A DNA stretch of 64,000 nucleotides, taken from the NCBI RefSeq assembly GCF_001435815.1, contig NZ_AZFV01000009.1:1-64000 (forward strand). Direction: 5' to 3'. A model generated the notes under the pieces. That model did not search any database. It had not been told where the DNA came from and saw nothing but the letters and a program-made list of their open reading frames with translations. This document shows, in pieces, positions 26,499 through 35,673 of this stretch. This stretch comes from Companilactobacillus nantensis DSM 16982 (GTDB lineage Bacteria > Bacillota > Bacilli > Lactobacillales > Lactobacillaceae). The stretch's first letter is position 1; the number at the start of each line of letters is the position of its first letter. A program made the position numbers and the translations under genes.

Positions 26499-26654
26499 TT
26501 AGTGATTTATGATAAGTAAAAAAATCGCAAAAAAGATAACATCCAGAATGGCCGACCATTCGTACCATTTATCTGGCTTATTAAACTCTACTGTGTTATG
26601 CCCCCGTTTACGAGGGTACCACGACGGATATTCTTTTTTGGACATGTTCTTCAT
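26499..26654 (-). CDS. Small C-tail membrane protein
   Basis: The frame encodes 51 residues: a basic, aromatic N-terminal half (MKNMSKKEYPSWYPRKRG) and a C-terminal transmembrane helix (ILDVIFFAIFLLIINH). AAGGAG lies about ten bases upstream of this ATG. A longer in-frame start exists but lacks a ribosome site. A plus-strand frame overlaps but has no such signals. The function is unknown. Confidence 0.55.
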   Translation of the reverse strand: MKNMSKKEYPSWYPRKRGHNTVEFNKPDKWYEWSAILDVIFFAIFLLIINH

Positions 26655-26756
26655 TTTGCATCTTCTCCTTATTATCTGTACCTCATTATATCGAGATTTG
26701 AAAAAATTTGCCACCGAAAAAAATAGATTATCACAGATTTATTAAAAAGAAAGGGC

Positions 26757-26784
26757 TTGCATTTTAATAAATAAAGAATATAAT
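26757..26784 (+). promoter_or_regulatory. Promoter of 40-residue ORF
   Basis: TTGCAT (26757-26762) and TATAAT (26779-26784) have a 16-bp spacer, about 55 bp before the small gene at 26841. Confidence 0.65.
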
Positions 26785-26840
26785 TTCATTTATTATCCGT
26801 TGAGCAGATATAAAGAAATAATTAATGGGGAGGTAAACAA

Positions 26841-26963
26841 ATGAAATATCGTGTAGAACTAAATACAGAATCTCAATTGTTTACTGTTGAAGATAAAAAC
26901 ACTCATGTTTTTGCAGATGGTAAAACAATTGAAGAAGCGGTCGGTAAATTAAAGACTGCTTAA
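26841..26963 (+). CDS. 40-residue small protein
   Basis: The frame begins ATG after GGGGAGGT and encodes 40 residues: MKYRVELNTESQ, then FTVEDKNTHVFADG, then the helix TIEEAVGKLKTA. The strand-strand-helix pattern recalls the N-terminal part of HicB-like proteins, but no toxin gene is adjacent, so that is only a resemblance. It has a good promoter and a strong terminator, forming a complete single-gene unit. A real, probably expressed, gene of unknown role. Confidence 0.7.
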   Translation: MKYRVELNTESQLFTVEDKNTHVFADGKTIEEAVGKLKTA

Positions 26964-27022
26964 TTAAATATTGCACCTCAAAGAGAGCATCTAAAATAAT
27001 GTTGGCTCTCAAGTATTAAAGC

Positions 27023-27064
27023 AAATAAAACCAGCAATCCGATTTGGGATTGCTGGTTTTATTT
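27023..27064 (+). terminator. Terminator of 40-residue ORF
   Basis: AAATAAAACCAGCAATCC and GGATTGCTGGTTTTATTT form a perfect 18-bp stem. From 27065 to 27294 I see AT-rich sequence with no gene; it must hold the promoter of the next TetR gene (TTGCAC near 27252 is a possible -35). Confidence 0.9.
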
Positions 27065-27294
27065 GTTATAAGTGGAAAAGTTTGTGACAAGATTAAGAGT
27101 CAAAGCAGTTGGACCATAAAATATTTTTAATCCCGTTAAAATGATAACTGCTACAACAATAAATCAATAAAATATATATATAATTAAATCCCTTTTTAAC
27201 TCAAAAACCGTATTGTTTTGAAATTGAAACTAGTGGAAAATAAACAATAATTTGCACATTAAGTTAATTGTTTTTATCGTACGGGGGATAAATT

Positions 27295-27855
27295 ATGAAT
27301 AATATGGATGATAAAATCCGAGCCGCACTATTAGATTTGATGAAAGAGGAACGTTTGGAAGATATTACGATTATGGCGATTGCTGACCGGAGTAAGATAA
27401 ATCGAACAACCATTTATCGGCACTACAGGGATAAATATGCTATTTTGCAAGATATTGAAGATGAAATTTTAACGGAATTAGATAATATTGACCCAAATAC
27501 TTATCAGATAGCAACGAGAGAATTTATTGACGAGTCACAAATTTTGAAAATTTTGGAAACGGTGAATAATAAACGAGATGTTATAAGTATTCTTTTGAGT
27601 GAAAACGGTGATCCTAGATTTTATGAATATTTCATTGATTTTTTGACTACCAAAGGTTTAATTGTAATTAATAATTCTTCACAGTTTAATGGTTTAGATA
27701 TTAGGCAGAGAGAATTATTAGTACAATACTTATCGTCAGCATTATTTGGTCTAGTTAAATATTGGATTAACCATCCAGATATGAGTGTAGAAGAGTTGGA
27801 TAATTTCTACGAAGATATTTTTCGCAATGGAATTAATAGTTTTACTGAAAAATAA
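27295..27855 (+). CDS. TetR/AcrR-family regulator upstream of EPS operon
   Basis: The 186-residue protein has the TetR DNA-binding region DKIRAALLDLMKEERLEDI...ADRSKINRTTIYRHYRDKYAILQDI near residues 5-55. A C-terminal helical domain follows with a pattern (FGLVKYWINHPDMSVEELDNFYEDIF) common in lactobacillal TetR proteins of the DhaS/YbiH-like group. A GGGGGAT ribosome site precedes the ATG. It is followed by a terminator and then the exopolysaccharide operon in the same direction; control of that operon is a guess from location. Confidence 0.87.
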   Translation: MNNMDDKIRAALLDLMKEERLEDITIMAIADRSKINRTTIYRHYRDKYAILQDIEDEILTELDNIDPNTYQIATREFIDESQILKILETVNNKRDVISILLSENGDPRFYEYFIDFLTTKGLIVINNSSQFNGLDIRQRELLVQYLSSALFGLVKYWINHPDMSVEELDNFYEDIFRNGINSFTEK

Positions 27856-27925
27856 GCAGTCAAAGACAGATATAGTTTAGAAACTTTATATTAAATTCAA
27901 CTTTGGATATAGAATCGGCTATGGA

Positions 27926-27966
27926 AAAGGGTAGATAAATTCATTTAAATTTATCTACCCTTTTTT
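27926..27966 (+). terminator. Intrinsic terminator after TetR gene
   Basis: AAGGGTAGATAAATT and AATTTATCTACCCTT form the stem, followed by Ts. Confidence 0.9.
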
Positions 27967-27980
27967 GGATTTTATTTTTA

Positions 27981-28045
27981 ATATGGTAAAAATATGAAAA
28001 ATTGTGGCAAAAATTGTTCATGGAAGCGTCATATTTAACTAACAA
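27981..28045 (+). repeat. 3-prime remnant of the structured repeat family
   Basis: ATGGTAAAAATATG followed by AAATTGT and the tail GGAAGCGTCATATTTAACTA aligns with the right half of the element at 20635. The left end and structured core are absent. It precedes the EPS operon; the rest of 27967-28157 must contain that promoter, though none stands out. Confidence 0.5.
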
Positions 28046-28157
28046 AACAAGTTATTTTAAGAATATTTTTAATACTTATGTATAAATCGGATTATTGAAC
28101 TAGAATAATCACCAAGCAGTATCAAAAAGCAAAAAAATTTTTAACAAAAGGTGTTGA

Positions 28158-29285
28158 ATGATTCTTATGAGAAGGAAATATATCATATTTGCTCTGTTGG
28201 CTTTAATTTTGCTAACCGGTTGTTCAAAAAATACCACCACTTCGATGCCAACTAAATCAGTTAGTGCCCTGACGCAGCGAACAAGTTATGGGGATTACAC
28301 TAATCAACAAAAAAAACTGATTAATTTTTTAAATAAAAAAATGATCACAAATCAAGGTATTTATACTAATTATAGCCAACAATCTTATGAAGAAAGTGAG
28401 GCTCGAGGGCATGAATTACTTTCTGAATCATCTGGTTTATGGCTACAGTACTTAGTTTATAGTCACCAATACAAACAATTTCGGCAATTTTATAAGCAGA
28501 CTAAGAAAATTTTTGATCAAGGTGAACAATTTAGTTATCGTTATACGCCGTCTAAAAAGAAGCAGTTTAATGTTAATGCCACTTTAGATGATCTCCGCAT
28601 AATCAAAGCATTGCAGATGTACGCTGACTTGACTAAAAATCAAAGTTACCACAAAGAAGCAGTTCAACGTTTTGCCAAGTTACAGAAGAATACGATGTCA
28701 GAAGGTAAGATTGCTAGCTTTTACGACATTAAGGCTCACAAGGCTAGTACCGAAGGATCCTTAGCTTATTATGATTTAGCTACTTTGAAATATTTTGAAT
28801 CATCATCGACCCAAAATAAAAAAATGTATCAAAAACAATTGTCAGTTGTTAAATCGGGTTTCCTAGGGGATGCTTTTCCACTTTATGCTTCAAGTTATAA
28901 TTGGCAAGCTGAAGATTATAGTCAAGCTGATTTGAATACATCTGAGGCACTTGAAACTGTTTTGCATCTGGCGGAAATTGGCAAAGTTAAAGAGGTTACT
29001 TTGAATTGGTTGAAACGTCAAGTCGATAACAATTCTTTGTATAATACGTATTCTGTCAATGGCAGTGTGGTTAGCAAGGGACATTCAGCCGGTAGTTATG
29101 CTTTAGCCGCCGAGATTTTTGCACTCAATAAAAATCCACGGATGTATCACAAAGCAATGAAGTTAGTTTGGAAATATCAGATTCAAGATAAGAGTTCTCC
29201 AATGTATGGGGCAATTGGGATTGAACGTAAAAAAGAAGCCTACTCTTATAACAACTTGATGGCATTACTAGCAGCTCAATATTGA
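28158..29285 (+). CDS. GH8-like lipoprotein of EPS operon (PssZ/BcsZ-like)
   Basis: This 375-residue surface lipoprotein has a signal peptide and lipobox LLTGC (Cys22). It resembles family 8 glycoside hydrolases: SEARGHELLSESSGLW matches the region holding the general-acid glutamate, and NATLDDLRIIKAL matches the ASDADLWIA-type segment with the catalytic aspartate. Later STEGSLAYYDLATLKYF and KGHSAGSYALAAEIF fit the (alpha/alpha)6 barrel. In Listeria pss and in bcs loci such an enzyme trims or releases the polymer. It is the first gene of a six-gene operon and has AAGGTG five bases before the ATG. Confidence 0.82.
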   Translation: MILMRRKYIIFALLALILLTGCSKNTTTSMPTKSVSALTQRTSYGDYTNQQKKLINFLNKKMITNQGIYTNYSQQSYEESEARGHELLSESSGLWLQYLVYSHQYKQFRQFYKQTKKIFDQGEQFSYRYTPSKKKQFNVNATLDDLRIIKALQMYADLTKNQSYHKEAVQRFAKLQKNTMSEGKIASFYDIKAHKASTEGSLAYYDLATLKYFESSSTQNKKMYQKQLSVVKSGFLGDAFPLYASSYNWQAEDYSQADLNTSEALETVLHLAEIGKVKEVTLNWLKRQVDNNSLYNTYSVNGSVVSKGHSAGSYALAAEIFALNKNPRMYHKAMKLVWKYQIQDKSSPMYGAIGIERKKEAYSYNNLMALLAAQY

Positions 29286-29296
29286 GGTGATAAATA

Positions 29297-30784
29297 TTGA
29301 AGAATAAATTCCGTACTGGATTTGTTCATTTTTCAAAAGTAATTTCTCCAGCAATGTTAGCAACAATTCTAGTAGGGATAATTTGTGGAATTATTTTATT
29401 TATTCCGCCAATCAATGGACTAGCAGATAGTGGGGATTTTTATAATACGCTGTTAAGCAATGGGTTATATCGCTTTTCGACGCATTATAATCAATACAAT
29501 GATTTCGTGATTAAGAAGTTTGGAATTTTACAATATTATAATGAAAATCATTTTTATACTGTTAGTTCGCAAATGATTTTCGTTCGTTTAGCTGTGTTTC
29601 TTAATAAATTATTTTATAGCAAAACGGTTTTTGATATTCGTTTCATGGGACTGGTCAACAGTTCGTTTTATTTAGGCGGAATTTATTTACTTACTAAATC
29701 GCTTGTCACACCAATACGTAAAATTAAAAATTACATTATAGCTTTATTGGTGGTTTTAATTTTTGGCGATGCGGCATACATTTTATTTTTTAATTCCTTT
29801 TATTCCGAAGCACAAATGCTAATTTTCACAGTTTATCTTTTTGCGGCTATCATGTCGTTAGCTCGGAATATTTATCAGCGTCATTGGCCGATGATTGGGG
29901 TATTTTTTCTAAATGCTATTTTATTGGTCACGACTAAACCAGCGAGTGCAAGCTTAACAATCTCCTTAATTTTGATTTCAATAGGATTGTTATTTTTGCC
30001 TGATTTTAAAGCACGACGGATGGCAATTATTTTTGGGTCCTTGCTCATTTTCATGGCAGGAACTGGTATTTACTTATCGGCTAGCCCGGAAACTCGAGAT
30101 GCTAATAATTTTGAGTCATTCGCACACGGTGTTCTTTTGGATAATTCTGATCCGACCACTCAAGTAGAAAAAGGTGGAATCAATGGGCAATTTGCTTTGT
30201 CACGTGGCGATAATTATTACATCGGTTCTTATACTGCGATAAAACCAAGTGGTAAGTATGTACGCAAAAATTTACTCAGGAAAAATGGAATTGGTTGGGT
30301 TACAAGATACTATTTGGGTAATCCAAAACAACTTTTTCAGTTACTGAATGTTGCTGCATCCAATATAACTAGCATACAACCGGCCAATATTGGTAATTAT
30401 CCTCGTGGTTCAGGACATAAGGCGTTAAGTCGTTACAAATATTTTATGATATACAGTTCGATGGTTCGCTTTTTCTATCCGGGTAAATATGCTTTTGATT
30501 GCTTGATGGCTTTGAGTGCCACAATGTGTTACGCAGTCGGAGGTTATTTGGATATAAAGGGTCACCGATATCACGGGATATTAAGATTCTTCCTAGTATT
30601 GGGACTAATGGTAGCGGTTGTATATATTCCTATATATACCATCGTTACGGCGGGAGCATCAGATTTGGCGCAACGCCTCTTTATGGTTGGGACTAGTTTA
30701 AATTTAACCTTTTTATTATTTATAACAGATATTTTAAATCATACCTTGTGGCATACAGATGGAAAGGTTGGTGATGATGATTGA
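29297..30784 (+). CDS. Polytopic EPS-cluster membrane protein (PssA-like position)
   Basis: This 495-residue integral membrane protein has roughly 10-11 helices. A large extracytoplasmic loop (about residues 268-365) holds the SHGVLLDNSDP-like AHGVLLDNSDPTTQ and TRYYLGNPKQLFQLL segments. A GT-C-like topology is possible: early acidic residues appear in GLADSGDFYNTLLSNG after helix 1. The start is TTG, with GAGGTGA seven bases upstream. It overlaps the next gene by four bases (translational coupling). By position it matches the first gene of Listeria pss clusters; the activity is unproven. Confidence 0.75.
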   Translation: MKNKFRTGFVHFSKVISPAMLATILVGIICGIILFIPPINGLADSGDFYNTLLSNGLYRFSTHYNQYNDFVIKKFGILQYYNENHFYTVSSQMIFVRLAVFLNKLFYSKTVFDIRFMGLVNSSFYLGGIYLLTKSLVTPIRKIKNYIIALLVVLIFGDAAYILFFNSFYSEAQMLIFTVYLFAAIMSLARNIYQRHWPMIGVFFLNAILLVTTKPASASLTISLILISIGLLFLPDFKARRMAIIFGSLLIFMAGTGIYLSASPETRDANNFESFAHGVLLDNSDPTTQVEKGGINGQFALSRGDNYYIGSYTAIKPSGKYVRKNLLRKNGIGWVTRYYLGNPKQLFQLLNVAASNITSIQPANIGNYPRGSGHKALSRYKYFMIYSSMVRFFYPGKYAFDCLMALSATMCYAVGGYLDIKGHRYHGILRFFLVLGLMVAVVYIPIYTIVTAGASDLAQRLFMVGTSLNLTFLLFITDILNHTLWHTDGKVGDDD

Positions 30785-32331
30785 AAAAGATTAGATTGAT
30801 GTTCGTAGCAATCAGTTTGTTTTTAATTTCTTGGTTCATCACACCAACTAATGTTCAGGCCAGTACTAACAATCACGTTTTATTAGTCTATGATTCTGAA
30901 AATACGGCTACTGGTGCGGCTAAAAAAATTGATACCTTACAACGAGCTTTGACTAGTATGAATTTACAAGTTAAAACAGTTGATCAATCGAAATATAAAA
31001 AAGGTGAACTGAACGACCGCTATTTGGGCGTTATAACGATGATTAATTGGCGTGAGTTGGGATTGATTAATCAGAAATTCATATCTGATCGAGCAAAGTT
31101 TTCAGGAATCAAGTTGCATATTGGGCAAAATTTGAGCCAGAGTGAAATCAAAGAACTCGGTGGTAGTGTCCAAAAATTATATCGTCAACAATTTAATTTG
31201 AAAAACAATGACAACGAGCAATTGTTACCATTCATCAATACGATGACTATTGTGAATAAGACTGAAAAAGCTCAGCAGATTGGGACTTTGGTGACTCAGC
31301 AATCCAACCAGCAGAATTATCCATTCGGAATAATCAATGAGAAAGCTGGTTATTTGCCATTTTTTGATACCAGCGGATTGTCATTGATGTTAGAGATTCA
31401 ATTAATCGGTCAATTGTTTCATCGTGTCGGGACATATCAACCTTTGTTAACTTTTACAAAAGTAACACCGTATAGTGATTTACGAATGATTGATGAATTA
31501 AGTCGCTATTGTAATAAAAATGGCATTTCTTTTGCTATTAGTACAACTTCTGTTAGTCAAAATACCAACTTAAAAGCTTTTAATCGTTTTACTGCGACCT
31601 TGAGAAACGTCGAAAGTCGGGGTGGAATTATTTTTTTGAATGCCCCCGAAGTTAGCAGTACTAATAACAGTGGAACTTTACTTAGTCAGCAATTTTCGAC
31701 CTATATAGTTACATTGTCGCAACATCAAGTTTTTCCAGTGGGTGTGAGTGCTGAGGGTTTCTGGAATCAAGATCAAGTTTTGCGGACAAATTTTTTGCAA
31801 TACGCTAATCATTGGTTGATGTTGCCTAGCCAGAGTCAGCCTAATTTTGTTAAACAAGATAATGATGCTAAAGCTGTCCAAGAGAGTTACTTTGGGATGT
31901 CAATGTCATCATTAAAGAAAATGAGTAATACAGGTGATATTCAATTTTCAATTCCAACTGCGTTGACGATACCATTGCCTAATACTGATAAGGATTTAGC
32001 AACGGTCAAACGAGATTTACAGCGAAATGACTTTGCATGGTACGATGCGGTTAGTGATGGGTTAACTACCAAAATAGAAACGCCAAGTTCTTTATTGGAA
32101 TATAAATATGGTAATTATTACGCTAACGGAAAGCATGAAGAGGTTCAGATCAGTAATTCATCGTTAAATAAACAATTCGGCGACAATAAACCTAAAGCAA
32201 CTCTTAGTCGATACTTTAAGGTACAAGGGCATATCTTTATGACGTTCTTTATAATTGTGACGATTATTTTATTAGTCTTCATTTATCTCGGACAAAAAGT
32301 TTATTGGAATCGCATGCGCAGGAAGAAATAG
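30781..32331 (+). CDS. DUF2334-like exported protein of EPS operon (PssB-like)
   Basis: This 516-residue protein has a signal peptide (residues 1-28, ending NVQAS), a long extracytoplasmic domain and a C-terminal membrane anchor (FMTFFIIVTIILLVFIYLG) with a basic tail. The domain begins HVLLVYDSENTATGAAKKIDTL and later has FTKVTPYSDLRMIDELSRYCNKNGISFAIS, features of DUF2334/polysaccharide-deacetylase-like TIM barrels. I do not see a complete classical deacetylase metal motif. Start TTG overlaps the previous stop. Expected role: modification or presentation of the nascent polymer outside the membrane. Confidence 0.72.
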   Translation: MKKIRLMFVAISLFLISWFITPTNVQASTNNHVLLVYDSENTATGAAKKIDTLQRALTSMNLQVKTVDQSKYKKGELNDRYLGVITMINWRELGLINQKFISDRAKFSGIKLHIGQNLSQSEIKELGGSVQKLYRQQFNLKNNDNEQLLPFINTMTIVNKTEKAQQIGTLVTQQSNQQNYPFGIINEKAGYLPFFDTSGLSLMLEIQLIGQLFHRVGTYQPLLTFTKVTPYSDLRMIDELSRYCNKNGISFAISTTSVSQNTNLKAFNRFTATLRNVESRGGIIFLNAPEVSSTNNSGTLLSQQFSTYIVTLSQHQVFPVGVSAEGFWNQDQVLRTNFLQYANHWLMLPSQSQPNFVKQDNDAKAVQESYFGMSMSSLKKMSNTGDIQFSIPTALTIPLPNTDKDLATVKRDLQRNDFAWYDAVSDGLTTKIETPSSLLEYKYGNYYANGKHEEVQISNSSLNKQFGDNKPKATLSRYFKVQGHIFMTFFIIVTIILLVFIYLGQKVYWNRMRRKK

Positions 32332-33596
32332 GGGGGACAGTTATCTCAATCTTAGATATTTTGTTATTCATAGCAGTTATGTCAATTTGGGTAACCTTGG
32401 TTGTTAATTTAATTCTGACAGTGGCCGGATATACTTGGTATTTACGTAGCGTTCCTAAACCGGATCCGCAATTACCTGATGATCCTCCATTCGTGTCAAT
32501 TTTAGTTCCAGCCCATAATGAAGGAATCGTAATCGTGAAAACTGTTTTGTCGTTATTGAGTTTTGATTATCCACATGATCGTTACGAAGTGATTGTAATT
32601 AATGACAACTCCAGCGATAATTCAGCAGAACTATTGAAATCGTTACAAGCTGAATTTGGTTCCGAGCGTTTGAAAGTTATTAATACAGATAAGGTTACTG
32701 GTGGTAAGGGCAAATCAAATGCCTTGAATATTGGCTTGAAACAAGCTAAAGGTAGCATCATTTCAATTTATGATGCTGACAATACTCCAGAACATGGAGC
32801 TTTACGTATTTTGGTGGCACAGCTACTTGAGGATGATCGTTTAGCAGCTGTGATTGGTAAATTTAGAACCAGAAATAAAAATGCAACATTGTTAACTCGT
32901 TTTATTAATATTGAGACCTTGTCGTTTCAATGGATGGCGCAAGCAGGTCGACAGCAATTATTTCACCTGTGTACGATTCCTGGAACTAATTATGTTATTA
33001 GACGTTCCGTCATTGAAAAAGTCGGTGGCTGGGATGATAAGGCCTTAGCCGAGGATACGGAAATTAGTTTTCGGATTTATCAAATGGGTTATCGGATTCG
33101 TTTTCAACCGCGAGCAGTTACTTGGGAACAAGAACCACAGACTCTGGACGTGTGGTTTCATCAACGAACCCGCTGGGTTGAAGGAAATATTTATGTGATT
33201 GTAAAAAATGCTAAGTTGCTTTTTCAGAAAAAGGGTCGGCCAATTCGGTTTGACTTGCTATATTTTTTAACGATTTATTTTCTTCTGATGACATCGCTAC
33301 TTTTGTCTGATTCAGTCTTTGTTTTATCTGTGGCTGGAATCGTGCATTCTAATTTACAAGGTTTCAGTAATTCTTTGTAGGTATTTGCGATTCTAATGTT
33401 TGTAATTAGTACGTTTGTTACGATCACAACTGAACCTGGAGAATTGACTTTCAATAATTTGTTATTAATTTTGTTAATGTATGTTGTTTATAGTCAAATG
33501 TGGCTGGCAGTGGCCGCTTACGGAATGGTGGGGTATATTCGTGAACAAGTCTTTCATAAACAAGCAAAGTGGTATAAAACGAAGCGCTATCAATAA
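32304..33596 (+). pseudogene. BcsA-like GT2 glycosyltransferase split by in-frame TAG
   Basis: This would be the processive synthase of the operon. The GT-A core is intact: VSILVPAHNEG, VINDNSSDNS, IYDADN, AEDTEIS and the QxxRW motif QRTRW. After residue 358, in a membrane segment, codon 33378-33380 is TAG; the same frame then continues for 72 residues with two more hydrophobic helices to 33596. So one nonsense change removes the C-terminal membrane part. The start is also unclear: GGGGGG (32331-32336) is ideally placed for an ATC at 32343, whereas the in-frame TTG at 32304 has no ribosome site. Readthrough or sequencing error cannot be excluded. Confidence 0.82.
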
Positions 33597-35673
33597 ATTA
33601 TTACGTGTTGGTTGGATATTGATTTTGGGAATAATATGTCTAATGGTTCAGTCAAAAACTGTTGAGGCAGCTGATAATCAAACTTATACGCAACAATTTC
33701 AAAACACAACGACAACTTTGTCTGGAAAATCGGTTGTGTCAAATATGTATTTTACAAAGGTAGATTATTGGAATGTTAAAAAGGTTAACTTTAATCTCAA
33801 CTATCAAATTTCACAATTGGCATCCAGACAATCCTCAGATATTACAGTTTCTATTAACGGTGTAAAATTCTATTCATTTAGACCTAAAGCTGAGACAGGC
33901 TTTCAGACGGAAAAAATTTCGATACCGTTGGATTTGCTTCAAGCAAGTAATAAGCTACAAATCAATGGTCAAGTTCTTGATCAAGATAATCAAAATAAGA
34001 ACTATCAATTGTCACAGACGCCGGCTAATTGGTTAACGATTGGAAACGGCTCGAATGTCAATTTTGAATATCAAGTCAACGAAGCTGATAACACGGTGAG
34101 TTCCTTTTATGACCATTTTTCAGGTAAGGATACAATTTCGTTTCAGCAAGCTAGAATTGTTACGAGCAATCATCCAACGAGTGATGAATTGACTGCTAGT
34201 ATGATTGCTTTGTCTGGTGAATCGCGAACAATTTCAACTGATAGTGATCAAATACCAGTTGTTAAAATGAGCCAGTTACAAGATAAAACAGGCGATTATT
34301 CAATTATTATGGCAAATTATAATAAATTGCCAAATAAGTTTAAATCACAAATAAATGTGGCTGATGTTAATGGACATGCTGTTATCAAAACCTATTATGT
34401 TGACGGCAAGCACTATTTATTAGTAACGGCTAAAGACGGTAAATTGTTGGAAAAAGCGGCACGATTTGTTGCTAATGAAGAGTTGATGAGGGAAACAACT
34501 AAGTCAAACAAGAGTATTTCTGCAAGCACAGATACGTATACAGCTAGTCAGCAAGATAGTGGCACGCATTCTTTGACAAAGACTCCAGATCGAATTGACG
34601 GGGCTGGCCATCGAGAAACAAGTTACTTTATTCAAATACCGAATGATAAAACAAATGTTGACGGCTCAAAAATCAATCTGCATTTTAAATATAGTAAGAA
34701 TCTCGACTTTAGTCGTTCGTTAGTGACGTTGTACGTTAACAATACGGTTGTTGGAAGCAAGAAACTCACAAGTGTCAGAGCTGATGGTGATGATTTAACC
34801 ATGGCAGTTCCAAAGGGTGTTGCGCTTGGCAGTAGTTTCACTGTTCGAGTGGCCTTTGACCTGGAGATGAAGAATCAATCTGAATCGGATAATAGTGATA
34901 CACCATGGGCTGAAGTGGAACCACAATCGAAAATGGTTGTGAAATCAGGTCAAAGTAATGACTTACTGTTTACTAATTACCCAACGTTGTTTATTAATAA
35001 TGAGTCGTATGATCATTTGGTAGTAATAACACCGGAAAATTTAAATGATGACGATTTCAAAACTTTAACGAATATTTTTAATTTAATCGGTTTATATTCT
35101 AAAAATAATACCGGAAGTATCCAATTTTATAATCAGATACCTAGTCAATCAGTTTTGAATAACAATAATGTGATTGTTGTCGGAACTCCTAAAAATAATG
35201 CAATGATTAAGAAATTAAATCCAAATTTGTATTTTAAATATTCAAGTAATTTTGATCGAATCGTGTCGAATGAAAAATTAAGTATTGAAGCGGGCTACGG
35301 TAAAAATATCGGAACAGCTCAACTGCTTCGTTCACCATATAATGATAAGCGAGGGATGTTGGTTGTTACCGGTGTTACGACGAAAGATACTTATCTAGCG
35401 TCAACTCAGATTGGATTTCAAAAGAATATTCAAGGATATACTGGGGATGCAATCGTGACCGATTTGAACAATAGTCATAGTGGCTATCGATTTAAAAAAG
35501 ATAAGGCGATTGATAAGTCACTTGCAAAGAAACAAACCTTTACAAAGAATTCACAATTGATTCTTTATTTAAGTTTGGCAATAATCGTTATCATTATGAT
35601 TGGTATCGCTGTAATTTTGACGATTAGAAAGCAATCTCGTTTGAATAGGGGGAATAAAGATGGACAAAAATGA
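33541..35673 (+). CDS. BcsB-like membrane-anchored EPS subunit (PssD-like)
   Basis: The 710-residue protein has a signal peptide (core GWILILGIICLMV, cleavage near VEAA), a long extracytoplasmic beta-rich region and a C-terminal transmembrane anchor (LILYLSLAIIVIIMIGIAVIL). Layout and repeated carbohydrate-binding/ferredoxin-like segments (YLLVTAKDGKLLEKAARFVANE, NVIVVGTPKNN, DKRGMLVVTG) resemble BcsB, which guides the growing glucan. GTG 33541 has GGTGGGG seven bases upstream and overlaps the end of the synthase frame by 56 bp; a start further upstream would put extra residues before the signal peptide. Confidence 0.8.
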   Translation: MNKSFINKQSGIKRSAINKLLRVGWILILGIICLMVQSKTVEAADNQTYTQQFQNTTTTLSGKSVVSNMYFTKVDYWNVKKVNFNLNYQISQLASRQSSDITVSINGVKFYSFRPKAETGFQTEKISIPLDLLQASNKLQINGQVLDQDNQNKNYQLSQTPANWLTIGNGSNVNFEYQVNEADNTVSSFYDHFSGKDTISFQQARIVTSNHPTSDELTASMIALSGESRTISTDSDQIPVVKMSQLQDKTGDYSIIMANYNKLPNKFKSQINVADVNGHAVIKTYYVDGKHYLLVTAKDGKLLEKAARFVANEELMRETTKSNKSISASTDTYTASQQDSGTHSLTKTPDRIDGAGHRETSYFIQIPNDKTNVDGSKINLHFKYSKNLDFSRSLVTLYVNNTVVGSKKLTSVRADGDDLTMAVPKGVALGSSFTVRVAFDLEMKNQSESDNSDTPWAEVEPQSKMVVKSGQSNDLLFTNYPTLFINNESYDHLVVITPENLNDDDFKTLTNIFNLIGLYSKNNTGSIQFYNQIPSQSVLNNNNVIVVGTPKNNAMIKKLNPNLYFKYSSNFDRIVSNEKLSIEAGYGKNIGTAQLLRSPYNDKRGMLVVTGVTTKDTYLASTQIGFQKNIQGYTGDAIVTDLNNSHSGYRFKKDKAIDKSLAKKQTFTKNSQLILYLSLAIIVIIMIGIAVILTIRKQSRLNRGNKDGQK

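Noticed and set aside
26509-26745. Plus-strand frame opposite the small membrane protein gene
   Set aside because: No ribosome site, and it runs through the minus-strand gene start; the minus strand has the better signals.
26841-26963. HicB antitoxin
   Set aside because: Only a short pattern resemblance, and no neighbouring HicA-like toxin.
33396-33596. Separate 66-residue membrane protein after the EPS synthase
   Set aside because: It is in exactly the same frame as the synthase and directly continues its membrane region; it is the cut-off C-terminus.
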